A stretch of DNA of 21,872 nt from Candidatus Cloacimonadota bacterium (lineage in GTDB: Bacteria; Cloacimonadota; Cloacimonadia; Cloacimonadales; JAOZMQ01). Below, piece by piece: positions 8,994-16,865 of the stretch. Both the position numbers and the translations under genes were made by a program. Every line of letters starts with the position of its first letter. Position 1 is the first letter of the stretch. The stretch lies in NCBI GenBank assembly GCA_029934195.1, contig JAOZMQ010000008.1, forward strand, positions 1 through 21,872, read 5' to 3'. Below the pieces are notes generated by a model that ran no database searches, was not told where the DNA came from, and saw only the letters and a program-made list of their open reading frames with translations.

Positions 8994-9641
8994 TTAGTTA
9001 TCGAGTTTAAATACGTATGGAAATTTAACCCATACAGCAACAGGTTTTCCATTATTTTGTGCAGGTTGATATTCCCATTGTTTCACAGCTTTTATAGCCG
9101 CTTCATCAAGTCCACCCGGACCTGCTTGCAATGATTTCAATACTTTTACTTCTCTGACTTTACCACTTTTAAGTACTTCTACTTTTAAGAAAACAGAACC
9201 TTGAATACCAAGTTTTTTAAATCTAGATGGATATTCTGCTCGAACTTGTTTAATTGGTACAGGACCTACTTCGTAAGGAACGAAATCCGGAGTTTTGTCT
9301 TCTCCAGACGATGGAGCTTCTACGAGTACTTTTTCTAAAGTTGTTTTATTAATGGTTTTAATAATAACAATATCTTCATCATCTTCGTCATCTTCGTCAT
9401 CAAAATCCAATTCAAGTTCAATTTCCGGTTTAGCTATTTGCTCCGGTGGCTTTACAATTTCTCTATCTTCAGGTGGAATATATTCCGCTTCTAATTCGAC
9501 TATTTCCTTCCTCTCATAAGGCTTCACATCTAACTTAGGTGAGACAAGAAAAGCAAATAACAACAATAATATTGCTAAACTCATTGACTTTTCATAATAG
9601 CCACCAGCAATATCTTTCCAATCAGTTATCTTTATTTTCAT
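8994..9641 (-). CDS. tonB: TonB family energy transducer
   Basis: The 215-residue product has one N-terminal transmembrane helix (about 19-34), a periplasmic linker and a C-terminal TonB domain (about 127-215). That domain includes the AEYPSRFKKLGIQGSVFLKV strand region, GLDEAAIKAVKQW and a final FPYVFKL. TonB transmits proton-motive force from the ExbB/ExbD motor to outer-membrane receptors. The first half of the linker is Pro/Glu/Lys-rich (45-75). It then turns into a strongly acidic stretch (ELDFDDEDDEDDED, 77-90), unlike the usual Pro-Lys spacer. It is about six bases from the second exbD and shares the transcript with a receptor, so it is probably the dedicated transducer for that receptor. 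Confidence 0.9.
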   Translation of the reverse strand: MKIKITDWKDIAGGYYEKSMSLAILLLLFAFLVSPKLDVKPYERKEIVELEAEYIPPEDREIVKPPEQIAKPEIELELDFDDEDDEDDEDIVIIKTINKTTLEKVLVEAPSSGEDKTPDFVPYEVGPVPIKQVRAEYPSRFKKLGIQGSVFLKVEVLKSGKVREVKVLKSLQAGPGGLDEAAIKAVKQWEYQPAQNNGKPVAVWVKFPYVFKLDN

Positions 9642-9647
9642 AAATTC

Positions 9648-10055
9648 CTACCTTTTAAGTTTAGCTTCAAAAGAGACACGAAGAGCATCAGCTTCTCTCA
9701 ATTGATTCATAACATCAGCCATAACGCCATAATTTGTTTTTTCATCAGTTCTAAAGCAACTAATTAAATTAAAGTCTGCAGCTTTTTTCTGATACATTTT
9801 TACCATAACATCAGGAATCGAGCATTTGTAATCATCAATCGAAACAGTTCCATTTCTATCAACATATATAGTTGCCGAGTGTTTTCTTTGGATCTTCTCT
9901 ATTGCTTCTGCTTTAGGCATTGTAACGTCTAATCCTTGTTCTTTTACAAAAACAGTTGATACCATAAAAAAAAGCAATAGTAGAAATGAGATATCGGACA
10001 TAGATGCAGTTGGTATTCCAGCCACAAGCTTATTTTGTTTTACTATTTTTGCCAT
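9648..10055 (-). CDS. exbD: ExbD/TolR family proton-channel subunit (second copy)
   Basis: The 135-residue product has a short cytoplasmic tail, then GIPTASMSDISFLLLLFFMV with the channel aspartate at D21 and one transmembrane helix (about 21-37). The C-terminal periplasmic domain follows (YVDRNGTVSIDDYK, FRTDEKTNYGVMADVMNQL). ExbD and ExbB form the proton-driven motor that energises TonB. GGAGAG precedes the ATG. It sits between the first exbD and tonB with gaps of nine and six bases. The two ExbD proteins share the IPTASMSDISFLLL signature but differ in the periplasmic part, so they are old paralogs and may form a mixed dimer. Confidence 0.9.
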   Translation of the reverse strand: MAKIVKQNKLVAGIPTASMSDISFLLLLFFMVSTVFVKEQGLDVTMPKAEAIEKIQRKHSATIYVDRNGTVSIDDYKCSIPDVMVKMYQKKAADFNLISCFRTDEKTNYGVMADVMNQLREADALRVSFEAKLKR

Positions 10056-10064
10056 ATCTCTCTC

Positions 10065-10475
10065 CTAATTTGTTGACAACGAGATCTTTTCAGCTCCAGC
10101 TAATTGGAGTTTATCAAGAACTTGCACCATATATTTATAATTACTCCTTCTGTCTGTTTTGATAACAATAACTTCATCAGGATTTTCAGTAATTATTTTT
10201 TTAATCTCAGCTTCTAAATACCTTATATCAATATCCTTTCCATTAATCTTCAAAGAACCATCAGCTAAAACATAGATTTTTGATAAATTTTCCTTATCAA
10301 TTCTAGCTTTTTTAGCAGACTCACCTTTGGAAGCAGGTGGTAACATAATACCTAAACCTTTCTTAATATCGAATGTAGTTGTTGACAGGAAAAAAACCAA
10401 AAGCAAGAAGGATATATCAGACATTGAAGCAGTCGGAATTCCCATCATTTCTCGTTTTTTTCTGTGTTTTATCAT
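10065..10475 (-). CDS. exbD: ExbD/TolR family proton-channel subunit (first copy)
   Basis: The 136-residue product has a basic N-terminus (MIKHRKKREMM) and GIPTASMSDISFLLLVFFLS with the channel aspartate at D20. One transmembrane helix (about 20-35) is followed by a periplasmic domain (IYVLADGSLKINGKDI, VIVIKTDRRSNYKYMVQVLD). Its ribosome-binding site AGGGGA overlaps the stop codon region of exbB, which suggests coupled translation. Like its neighbour it lacks any TolA/TolB/Pal context, so a TonB rather than Tol role is inferred from tonB two genes downstream. Confidence 0.9.
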   Translation of the reverse strand: MIKHRKKREMMGIPTASMSDISFLLLVFFLSTTTFDIKKGLGIMLPPASKGESAKKARIDKENLSKIYVLADGSLKINGKDIDIRYLEAEIKKIITENPDEVIVIKTDRRSNYKYMVQVLDKLQLAGAEKISLSTN

Positions 10476-10486
10476 TTTATTTTCCC

Positions 10487-11323
10487 CTATTTTTTATAAA
10501 CTAAGGTTTCAATAAGTTTTTCTGAACCTCTTTGCATATCAATGACCATACCATCGACCATTGACATAAAAATATTATTAAAAAACTGAACCGGGATAGC
10601 AATCGCTAAACCTGCAGCGGAAGTAATAAGAGCAACCTTAATACCATCAGCAACAATTGTAGGGTCAACTTCTCCCGCTTTTGCAATAGCATCAAAAGCT
10701 TCAATCATACCAACAAGTGTACCAAAGAAACCAAACATTGGTGCCAGACTAATAGTTGTACTGAGAGCAACAAAACCTTTTTCAAGAAAAGCCATTTCAA
10801 GAACAGCGGCATTTTCAATTGATTTTTCGACAGCTTCAACACTATGGTTAGCTTTTTGCAAACCAATTCGGATAATTGTAGCAACCGGACCTCTCGTTTT
10901 TGCACAAATTTCTGATGCTTTTTCGTATTCTCCGCTTTCAATAATAGGAACAATCTTATCCAAGAAATCGTTTAAGTTGATCTTTGCATAAAATAAAGCA
11001 ACTATTTTCCAAATAACAGTAGCAATTGCCCATATTAAAAGAACCAACATTGGCCACATTGAGAATCCACCTTTAATGAAAAGTTCAACAAGTCCACTAC
11101 CAACTAATTTTCTTGCTAAAGTTTCCATTGTTCCCATATCAGGAACAGTTTCAAATTCTTGTACGGTTTCTTCTTTTACAGTTTCGGTTTGTGTTACATT
11201 TTCTTGTGCTACAACTTCATTTGGGTTTGCAACTTCCTCAGTTTCCTGAGCAAAAAGCATAGTTCCAAACATTAATTGAATTAAAAGCAACCCTATGAGG
11301 GTGATAATTCCTTTCTTTTTCAT
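10487..11323 (-). CDS. exbB: ExbB/TolQ/MotA family proton-channel protein with N-terminal extension
   Basis: The 278-residue product begins with a signal-like segment (4-24, ending LFAQ). A Glu/Thr/Val-rich periplasmic stretch (27-62) follows, then the MotA/TolQ/ExbB core with helices at about 90-112, 185-207 and 228-252. Family motifs are seen: ISLAPMFGFFGTLVGMIEAF (191-210) and ALITSAAGLAIAIPVQFFNN (231-250). The N-terminal extension is usual for long ExbB forms of Bacteroidetes-like and proteobacterial TonB systems and absent from short TolQ. ATG at 11323 is chosen for its GGAGG nine bases upstream. It lies 27 bases after the receptor gene and directly before two exbD genes. It should form the pentameric inner-membrane motor with ExbD. 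Confidence 0.92.
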   Translation of the reverse strand: MKKKGIITLIGLLLIQLMFGTMLFAQETEEVANPNEVVAQENVTQTETVKEETVQEFETVPDMGTMETLARKLVGSGLVELFIKGGFSMWPMLVLLIWAIATVIWKIVALFYAKINLNDFLDKIVPIIESGEYEKASEICAKTRGPVATIIRIGLQKANHSVEAVEKSIENAAVLEMAFLEKGFVALSTTISLAPMFGFFGTLVGMIEAFDAIAKAGEVDPTIVADGIKVALITSAAGLAIAIPVQFFNNIFMSMVDGMVIDMQRGSEKLIETLVYKK

Positions 11324-11350
11324 TCCTTTATCCTCCAATATTATATTTTT

Positions 11351-14300
11351 TTACCAATTGTAAGAAACTCCAAGTTTCATTGTTCTTCCTTCGCCTACAT
11401 TTGATGGATTGTGCCAAGCATTTTTATACATAAATTGTTGTTCAGCTGAAATTTCATCAAAATCATCTCCATTAATTTGACCACCGGCAAAATAAGGGTC
11501 TCCGGTGATTGAATAAATGAAGTCATAATTTGTAGCATTAAAAAGGTTTTGTATATCATAATAAACTTTTAAATTAGATTTTTCACCTAAAGATATTTTT
11601 TTTGAGATTTTCATGCTTGCAAGTTGAGTCCAAGGATATCTTGAATCATAACGTTCCTTAGCAGTTCCTTCATTTGTAGCAGCTGTATAAGGAACTCCAG
11701 ATGTAATACTATAGACAAAGTTTGCAGAAAAATCACCAAATTTACCAAAGTATGGAAGATAGATTTCTGTAAAAGGTACTTTGAAATCTTCGTCTTTGGT
11801 AACTAAAAATTGTAAATTTAAACTAGCAGACTGTCTAATATCCCAAGGAAGATAGAATTCTCTAAGATTTTCATCTGATGCAAAACTTATACCTTCATTG
11901 TTGCCTAAAGCCCAAGCAAGTGAATATGAAGCAGTTCCGCCAATGTAGTTGCTAACTCTTTTGGAAAGATTCATATCTAATCCTTTTGCACTACCATAAT
12001 CTCTTGAGACATATTGCCAGTATTTTGTTTGAGATTCACCATGCAGCTCAACTTCTTCAATACTTGGATAATTGTAAATATTCTTATAATATGCAGTAAC
12101 ATCTAAGACATAATAGTCACCAATTTGATGCTGTAATCCAACTTCATAAGTCACGGTTATTTGTGGTTCTAAAGTAGCATTACCAACAATAATAGCATTA
12201 TCGCTTGTGATTGCATCTTCAGGTTTTTTTGAAGTAAAAATGTATTGCATCTGTGGTAATTGATTTTGATAATTGTAAACAAAGTTAATTTGGTCACGTT
12301 CTGATATTGGATGAGAAATACTCAATCTTGGAGAGAGCATAACCTGCCATCTATCACTTTCATCAAAGGCGAGTGAAGAGTAAGAACCGTCTGGATTTGC
12401 AATATCATAACTTTCACCAAGATACCATGCATCAACTCTAAGACCTGCATTTACAATCATTCCCTCAAATCTCATTTCATCTTGTAGGTAATATGCAAAT
12501 TGCCATGGGTCCGCTTTATACCCGTCTTTATCGCCTGCAGCAGAATAAGCTGCATTAAGATAAACATCTGGTTTATAGAAAGATACAAAAAGTTCTTCAT
12601 CATTTAAATAGCTGACTTTCATACTGTCTCTTGAACTATTTTCATAATAATACATTTTATATTCAATATCGCCATTATCATTTGTTACATACAAGGAATC
12701 AATAATGTTTTCAGTCTCTGGAATACTTGATTCTAAATATTCATTCCATCTAGGAATTCTAATTTGCCATTGATCAACAGTTTGATCTTTTTTAATATGA
12801 TGTTTGATAATTTCAAAACCTGTTTTGAATCCGTGAGTTTCATTAGGTTGATACTCAAGATCAGTTCTCATACTCAAGTTTTCTGTTACATCATCAACTA
12901 ATCTATTATAGATTGTACCCGGAGTTGTAAATGGAACATATGTTGTAACATCAGTTCCTTGAGAGCTATATTGCCAAAATGTAGAAGGGAAATAACCAGT
13001 ATCAACAACACCGTCATCGTCTTCATCAATTCCAGTAAATCCATATTTTAAATTTTCAGGATCATAATTTTCTGGATTACTAACAAAATATTCATCTTCG
13101 GAAATTCCATTAGGACCGGATTTAGATTCTTTTCTAAAGTAATTCATTTTAACTTTTAAGTTTGTTTTTGTATCAAAATTTATTTCATAAGTTCCTACAT
13201 ATTGAGAATTCAAGGTTTCCGTCTCAATAAAAGTATCTAATGAATATCTCCAATTATATAGAAATGGATTACTTTTGCTAAGATTCCCTCTGTAAGCAAA
13301 TGTAAGATTCTGTAAACTTGAAAGCTTATATTTTGTTTTTAAATTCCAATTATAATCATTATAATTTCTGTTTCCAATGTCAAATCCTGCAAAATCATCT
13401 CTGTTTTCATATGGGTCATTTTTTTCGTATAAGGTATTCACAAGAATATCTCTACCTTCAAATTTAAAATCTGCAACTGGATCACTTACATAATAATCTT
13501 TGTATCTACCATCATGCCACGAAGCAGCACCATTAATATAAAAAGAAAATTTATCTCTTAATCCAAATGCACTGCCAAGAACAGGACCTCCAAGACCAAA
13601 TTTAACAATGTCTTGATTTGTTCCATCAGTAAATAGATGATCTGAGCTTGCTTCAACTTTTCCTTGATATTTGTCACTACCACTTTTGGTAACAATATTT
13701 ACCATTCCTGATTGAGCATTACCATACTCAGCAGTTAACCCACCAGTCATAACACTCATGTCGGCGATAGCATCCATATCCACTTCCATAGCTTTACCAC
13801 CATCAACAGGATCACTTACACTCATGCCATCGACAGTATAAGCTGTCTCATTTGCACGTCCACCACGAACATAAATTTCACCACCAATAACATTAACACC
13901 TGCTTGCATATTGAGTACATCATCAATATCTTCAACTGCAATATCTTCGATAGTATCGGAAGTAACTGTCCGAATTGATGAAGATTGTCCTTTTTTTACA
14001 AGTTCTTCTTTCTGCTCAACAACAACAAATTCTGCCATTTCAAGTGCAGTTTGTTCAATAGTTGCGTTGAGAGTAGTTGTTTGGTCAGCTACAATTACAA
14101 CACCTGTCACTTTTTTGGGAGCATATCCCATAAGTTGAACAAGAACATCGTAAGTTCCTGCTGGAATGTTAATAATAAAATAGGATCCATTTTCCTTAGT
14201 TTCTGCACCTATAGATGTTCCATCTAAGATAACAGAAGCATAGGCTACAGGAGCCTTACTGTCCACATCTTTTACTTTACCGGCGAGTTTACCGGTTGTT

Positions 14301-14365
14301 CCTGCAAACAACGAAAAACTGCCAAAAAGCATAAGTACCAAGAGAATTAAAACGTTATTACGCAT
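11351..14365 (-). CDS. TonB-dependent outer-membrane receptor with CarboxypepD_reg-like N-terminal domain
   Basis: The 1004-residue product has a signal peptide (1-22, ending SLFAG). A carboxypeptidase-regulatory-like beta-sandwich follows (about 25-107; GKLAGKVKDVDSKAPV, YFIINIPAGTYDVLV). A candidate TonB-box segment (EFVVVEQKE) lies near 112-120, then the plug domain (about 132-229; GVNVIGGEIYVRGGRANE, AEYGNAQSGMVNIVTKSG), then a 22-strand-type barrel ending in Trp (KLGVSYNW). This architecture matches SusC/RagA-like and Oar-like receptors. No SusD-like lipoprotein is present, so it is closer to Oar type. Residues 447-455 (DEDDDGVVD) form an acidic calcium-type loop in the barrel. The start at 14365 is supported by GGGGAGG eight bases upstream; an ATG at 14419 would put that site inside the gene. 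It is first in an operon with its own ExbB/ExbD/TonB motor. Substrate is unknown. Confidence 0.92.
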   Translation of the reverse strand: MRNNVLILLVLMLFGSFSLFAGTTGKLAGKVKDVDSKAPVAYASVILDGTSIGAETKENGSYFIINIPAGTYDVLVQLMGYAPKKVTGVVIVADQTTTLNATIEQTALEMAEFVVVEQKEELVKKGQSSSIRTVTSDTIEDIAVEDIDDVLNMQAGVNVIGGEIYVRGGRANETAYTVDGMSVSDPVDGGKAMEVDMDAIADMSVMTGGLTAEYGNAQSGMVNIVTKSGSDKYQGKVEASSDHLFTDGTNQDIVKFGLGGPVLGSAFGLRDKFSFYINGAASWHDGRYKDYYVSDPVADFKFEGRDILVNTLYEKNDPYENRDDFAGFDIGNRNYNDYNWNLKTKYKLSSLQNLTFAYRGNLSKSNPFLYNWRYSLDTFIETETLNSQYVGTYEINFDTKTNLKVKMNYFRKESKSGPNGISEDEYFVSNPENYDPENLKYGFTGIDEDDDGVVDTGYFPSTFWQYSSQGTDVTTYVPFTTPGTIYNRLVDDVTENLSMRTDLEYQPNETHGFKTGFEIIKHHIKKDQTVDQWQIRIPRWNEYLESSIPETENIIDSLYVTNDNGDIEYKMYYYENSSRDSMKVSYLNDEELFVSFYKPDVYLNAAYSAAGDKDGYKADPWQFAYYLQDEMRFEGMIVNAGLRVDAWYLGESYDIANPDGSYSSLAFDESDRWQVMLSPRLSISHPISERDQINFVYNYQNQLPQMQYIFTSKKPEDAITSDNAIIVGNATLEPQITVTYEVGLQHQIGDYYVLDVTAYYKNIYNYPSIEEVELHGESQTKYWQYVSRDYGSAKGLDMNLSKRVSNYIGGTASYSLAWALGNNEGISFASDENLREFYLPWDIRQSASLNLQFLVTKDEDFKVPFTEIYLPYFGKFGDFSANFVYSITSGVPYTAATNEGTAKERYDSRYPWTQLASMKISKKISLGEKSNLKVYYDIQNLFNATNYDFIYSITGDPYFAGGQINGDDFDEISAEQQFMYKNAWHNPSNVGEGRTMKLGVSYNW

Positions 14366-14455
14366 TAAATCATCCTCCCCTTTTATTGTTTTTTTTATAT
14401 TTATTTCTCGCAAAAACATTATTACGAAATATTGATGTCAAATCATTTTTTTAAT

Positions 14456-14472
14456 ATAGAATCAAATTCTAT
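14456..14472. promoter_or_regulatory. Palindrome ATAGAAT-CAA-ATTCTAT, candidate operator
   Basis: This is a perfect 7 bp inverted repeat with a three-base spacer, about 90 bases upstream of the receptor start codon. The same half-site recurs 114 bases away. Two matching palindromes in one promoter region suggest binding by a dimeric regulator. The regulator is not in the window and the identity is unknown. Confidence 0.4.
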
Positions 14473-14570
14473 ACATATTGGTTAAATTTCAATGAAGACC
14501 GCATGAATTTTAAAATAATAAGTAAACAACGTTCATACTAAGCATAATGTGTAAACATGTTTGACAAAAC

Positions 14571-14585
14571 ATAGAATCTATTCTA
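14571..14585. promoter_or_regulatory. Palindrome TAGAAT-CT-ATTCTA, second candidate operator
   Basis: This is a perfect 6 bp inverted repeat with a two-base spacer, carrying the same AGAAT/ATTCT half-sites as the palindrome at 14456-14472. Close by, ACAGATTCTGT (14609-14619) is another AGA/TCT palindrome that overlaps a minus-strand TTGACA. A weak variant site is possible there. Confidence 0.4.
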
Positions 14586-14623
14586 CAGATTGTTGAGAAT
14601 ATAAAAATACAGATTCTGTCAAT

Positions 14624-14649
14624 AAAAAAATTTCATCTTGTACACAAGA
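14624..14649 (-). terminator. Weak possible terminator of the purM operon
   Basis: On the minus strand TCTTG-TGTA-CAAGA forms only a five-pair stem. After a short gap it is followed by seven U residues (plus A624-A630). It lies about 60 bases past the purM stop. The stem is too weak for certainty; read-through into the TonB operon cannot be excluded. Confidence 0.3.
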
Positions 14650-14710
14650 AATCGACTTTATGTACGTAGTTGACAATATTTACAGATAATAAATTACTAT
14701 TATATTTTTT

Positions 14711-15739
14711 TTAAAATTCAAGAAATACTTTTTCTCTTTTTTCTGTAAATTCGATTTTTCCAATAAGAATACCGTCTGTTGCTTGAATAATTTCATTTGC
14801 ACTGTGCAAATCTGTCACAATGATGAAACCTATTCCCATATTGAAAGCTCTAAACATTTCATATTTATTAACACCTCCTTCTTTTTCCATAAATTGAAAA
14901 ACAGGAGGAATTTCCCATTTTGTACAATCAATTTTGGCGATTAGATTCTCCGGCATAACTCTTTTTAGATTTCCGGGAATTCCTCCGCCAGTAATATGTG
15001 CCATACCATGAATAAATTCGGGTTTTGCCCATTTTTTTAATTCTTGATAATATGAACGATGAACTGATAGTAAAATATCACCAATAGTAATATTACCTCC
15101 CGGTAGATTGTCAGAAACTTTCATCTTAAGTTTTTCAAAAAAGATTTTCCTTGCAAGAGAATATCCATTTGTATGAAGTCCGGTAGAAGGAAAGCCAACA
15201 ACAACATCACCTTCACGAATATCTTGACCAGTAATTACATTATCTTTTTCAACTAATCCAACAATTGTTCCCGCCAAATCAAAATCATCTTCCGAATAAA
15301 TTCCCGGCATCTCCGCCATCTCGCCACCAATTAATGCCATCTCATTTTCGATACAAGCTTTCGCAAAACCTGAAATCAAAGACTCAATAATTTCAGGATT
15401 AAGTTTACCTACGCCGATATAATCAAGGAAATATTGAGGATGTGCACCTTGAACAAAAATATCATTCACACAATGATTTACGAGATCTTGACCGACAGTA
15501 TTAAACCTGCCAACCATATTAGCTACAATTAGTTTCGTACCAACGCCGTCAGCACTTGAAACAAGAATGGGTTTTTTCCATTTCTCCAAATCAAGTTCAT
15601 ATAATCCGCCAAAACTACCAATTTCCGTGAGAACATTTTTGTTAAATGTTTTTCTTACTATTGGTTTGATTTTCGTCACTGCTTTTTCGCCGGCATCAAT
15701 ATTGACACCGGAATTTTTATATGATAATATCTCTGTCAT
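14711..15739 (-). CDS. purM: Phosphoribosylformylglycinamidine cyclo-ligase (AIR synthetase)
   Basis: The 342-residue product is full length for PurM, which uses ATP to close FGAM into aminoimidazole ribonucleotide in purine synthesis. Family motifs are the N-terminal YKNSGVNIDAGEKAV, DGVGTK (64-69), the GGEMAEMPG loop (138-146), GFPSTGLHTNGYSLARKIFF, and HITGGGIPGNLKRVMP. The ATG at 15739 has AAGGA at good spacing and follows the PfkB-family gene by 17 bases. It is the last gene of the housekeeping run. No other purine-synthesis gene is in the window, so it is detached from a pur cluster. Confidence 0.97.
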   Translation of the reverse strand: MTEILSYKNSGVNIDAGEKAVTKIKPIVRKTFNKNVLTEIGSFGGLYELDLEKWKKPILVSSADGVGTKLIVANMVGRFNTVGQDLVNHCVNDIFVQGAHPQYFLDYIGVGKLNPEIIESLISGFAKACIENEMALIGGEMAEMPGIYSEDDFDLAGTIVGLVEKDNVITGQDIREGDVVVGFPSTGLHTNGYSLARKIFFEKLKMKVSDNLPGGNITIGDILLSVHRSYYQELKKWAKPEFIHGMAHITGGGIPGNLKRVMPENLIAKIDCTKWEIPPVFQFMEKEGGVNKYEMFRAFNMGIGFIIVTDLHSANEIIQATDGILIGKIEFTEKREKVFLEF

Positions 15740-15756
15740 AATTTATCCTTAAAAAT

Positions 15757-16656
15757 TTAGTCAAAAAAGACCATCTCTTTAATTAACTTTTTCCTATTTT
15801 CAATTTTTTGTAAATCTACTTTTTTTAATGAATCCAAACTAAAAGATTCAATGCAAAAAGATGCTGTTATTGTTCCATAAATCATTGCTTGTTTGAGGTT
15901 TGAAAGATTCATTTTATTCTTTTCTGCGAGAAATCCCATAAATCCTCCAGCAAAACTATCGCCTGCTCCGGTAGGGTCAATCACCTTCTTTACTGGAAAA
16001 ATTGGAGAAAAAAACAAATTATTCTTTTGCATTACAATTGATCCATATTCTCCTCTTTTTAAGACAATGTATTCAACACCTTGCTCAAAAATAAAATTAG
16101 CCGATTTATAAATATTTTCCTCATTGGTAAGCATTTTAATTTCATCTTCATTAATAAAAAGAATATTGACTTTTCGTATAACTTCCATCAAAGATTTCTT
16201 TTTACTTGTTATCCAAAAATTCATAGTATCACAAGCAACTATTTCAGGTGCTTCCATTTGTTCAAGTACTTTTAATTGAAGTTCTGGATCTATATTTCCT
16301 AAGAAAAGATATTTTGCTTTCCGATATTTTTCTGGAATTTTGGGATCAAAATCAGCAAAAACATTTAATTGTGTGTCTAATGTCTCAGCCTTATTTAAAT
16401 CATTATATTCCCCAATCCATCGAAAAGTTTTACCTTGAACTTGTTCTACACCAGTAAGATCAACATTGTGTTTTTGTAGCATTTCAAGATGTTCAGCTGG
16501 AAAATCGTTTCCAATTACACCTACGATACCGACATTTGTAAAATTTGATGCAGCAATTGAGGCATAACAAGTCGAGCCTCCGAGAACATTATCAACTTTG
16601 CCAAAAGGTGTTTTCACAGAATCAATTGCCATTGAACCAACTATAATAAGACTCAT
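15757..16656 (-). CDS. PfkB-family carbohydrate or nucleoside kinase
   Basis: The 299-residue product has the PfkB fold. GGSTCYASIAASNF (26-39) lies in the substrate-site region. The C-terminal signature DPTGAGDSFAGGFMGF (227-242) contains the catalytic base D233 and the anion hole GAGD. Such kinases phosphorylate sugars or nucleosides with ATP at a primary hydroxyl. Substrate cannot be read from sequence. Neighbouring purM makes a nucleoside or ribose substrate attractive, but that is a context argument only. Its ATG overlaps the stop codon of the upstream 70-residue gene (ATGA), so translation is probably coupled. Confidence 0.9.
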   Translation of the reverse strand: MSLIIVGSMAIDSVKTPFGKVDNVLGGSTCYASIAASNFTNVGIVGVIGNDFPAEHLEMLQKHNVDLTGVEQVQGKTFRWIGEYNDLNKAETLDTQLNVFADFDPKIPEKYRKAKYLFLGNIDPELQLKVLEQMEAPEIVACDTMNFWITSKKKSLMEVIRKVNILFINEDEIKMLTNEENIYKSANFIFEQGVEYIVLKRGEYGSIVMQKNNLFFSPIFPVKKVIDPTGAGDSFAGGFMGFLAEKNKMNLSNLKQAMIYGTITASFCIESFSLDSLKKVDLQKIENRKKLIKEMVFFD

Positions 16657-16865
16657 TTCACTATCTCCTCTGTTTGATTATTTATATCACTTTCACCGAG
16701 AATAGATTTTAGAAATTTACTATCACCGGAGGATTTGGCAAATTTCATAAAAAGAATTACCAAAACCAACAAAATTATTTTTGAAATCAATGAAGTCCAG
16801 TGCTTCAATCCGAGAGATTTACGCTCAATCATTCTTCGTTTAATTTCTTCAGTAAAATCACTCAT
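16653..16865 (-). CDS. Small single-helix membrane protein, function unknown
   Basis: The 70-residue product has a basic, amphipathic N-terminal part (MSDFTEEIKRRMIERKSLG). One hydrophobic helix (about 26-42; SLISKIILLVLVILFMKF) and a polar C-terminal tail follow. I do not recognise a family. The reading frame is supported by context: it starts one base after the stop of the aminotransferase gene and overlaps the kinase start by four bases. Both junctions are typical of real operon genes. The positively charged N-terminus suggests Nin-Cout topology. Confidence 0.65.
   Translation of the reverse strand: MSDFTEEIKRRMIERKSLGLKHWTSLISKIILLVLVILFMKFAKSSGDSKFLKSILGESDINNQTEEIVK

Larger units (their letters stand above)
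14366..14710. other. 345 bp intergenic region between housekeeping block and TonB operon
   Basis: No gene is seen here. The right side should hold the end of the purM transcript, and the left side the leader of the receptor gene with its GGGGAGG ribosome-binding site (14374-14380). The region is dense in short palindromes (14456-14472, 14553-14562, 14571-14585, 14609-14619). Two minus-strand TTGACA hexamers (plus 14436-14441 and 14617-14622) are candidate -35 boxes. Neither has a convincing TATAAT at 16-18 bases, so I do not assign a promoter. Confidence 0.6.

Noticed and set aside
9295..9519. Serine-rich open frame antisense to tonB
   Set aside because: The serine run is only the complement of the Asp/Glu codons in the TonB linker.
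14553..14562. AAACATGTTT as a further operator
   Set aside because: It is a perfect 10-base palindrome but does not share the AGAAT half-site and is short enough to occur by chance in AT-rich DNA.
14670..14698. Plus-strand TTGACA with an AT-rich downstream stretch, a possible antisense promoter into purM
   Set aside because: No good TATAAT lies 16-18 bases downstream, and no plus-strand gene exists anywhere in the window.
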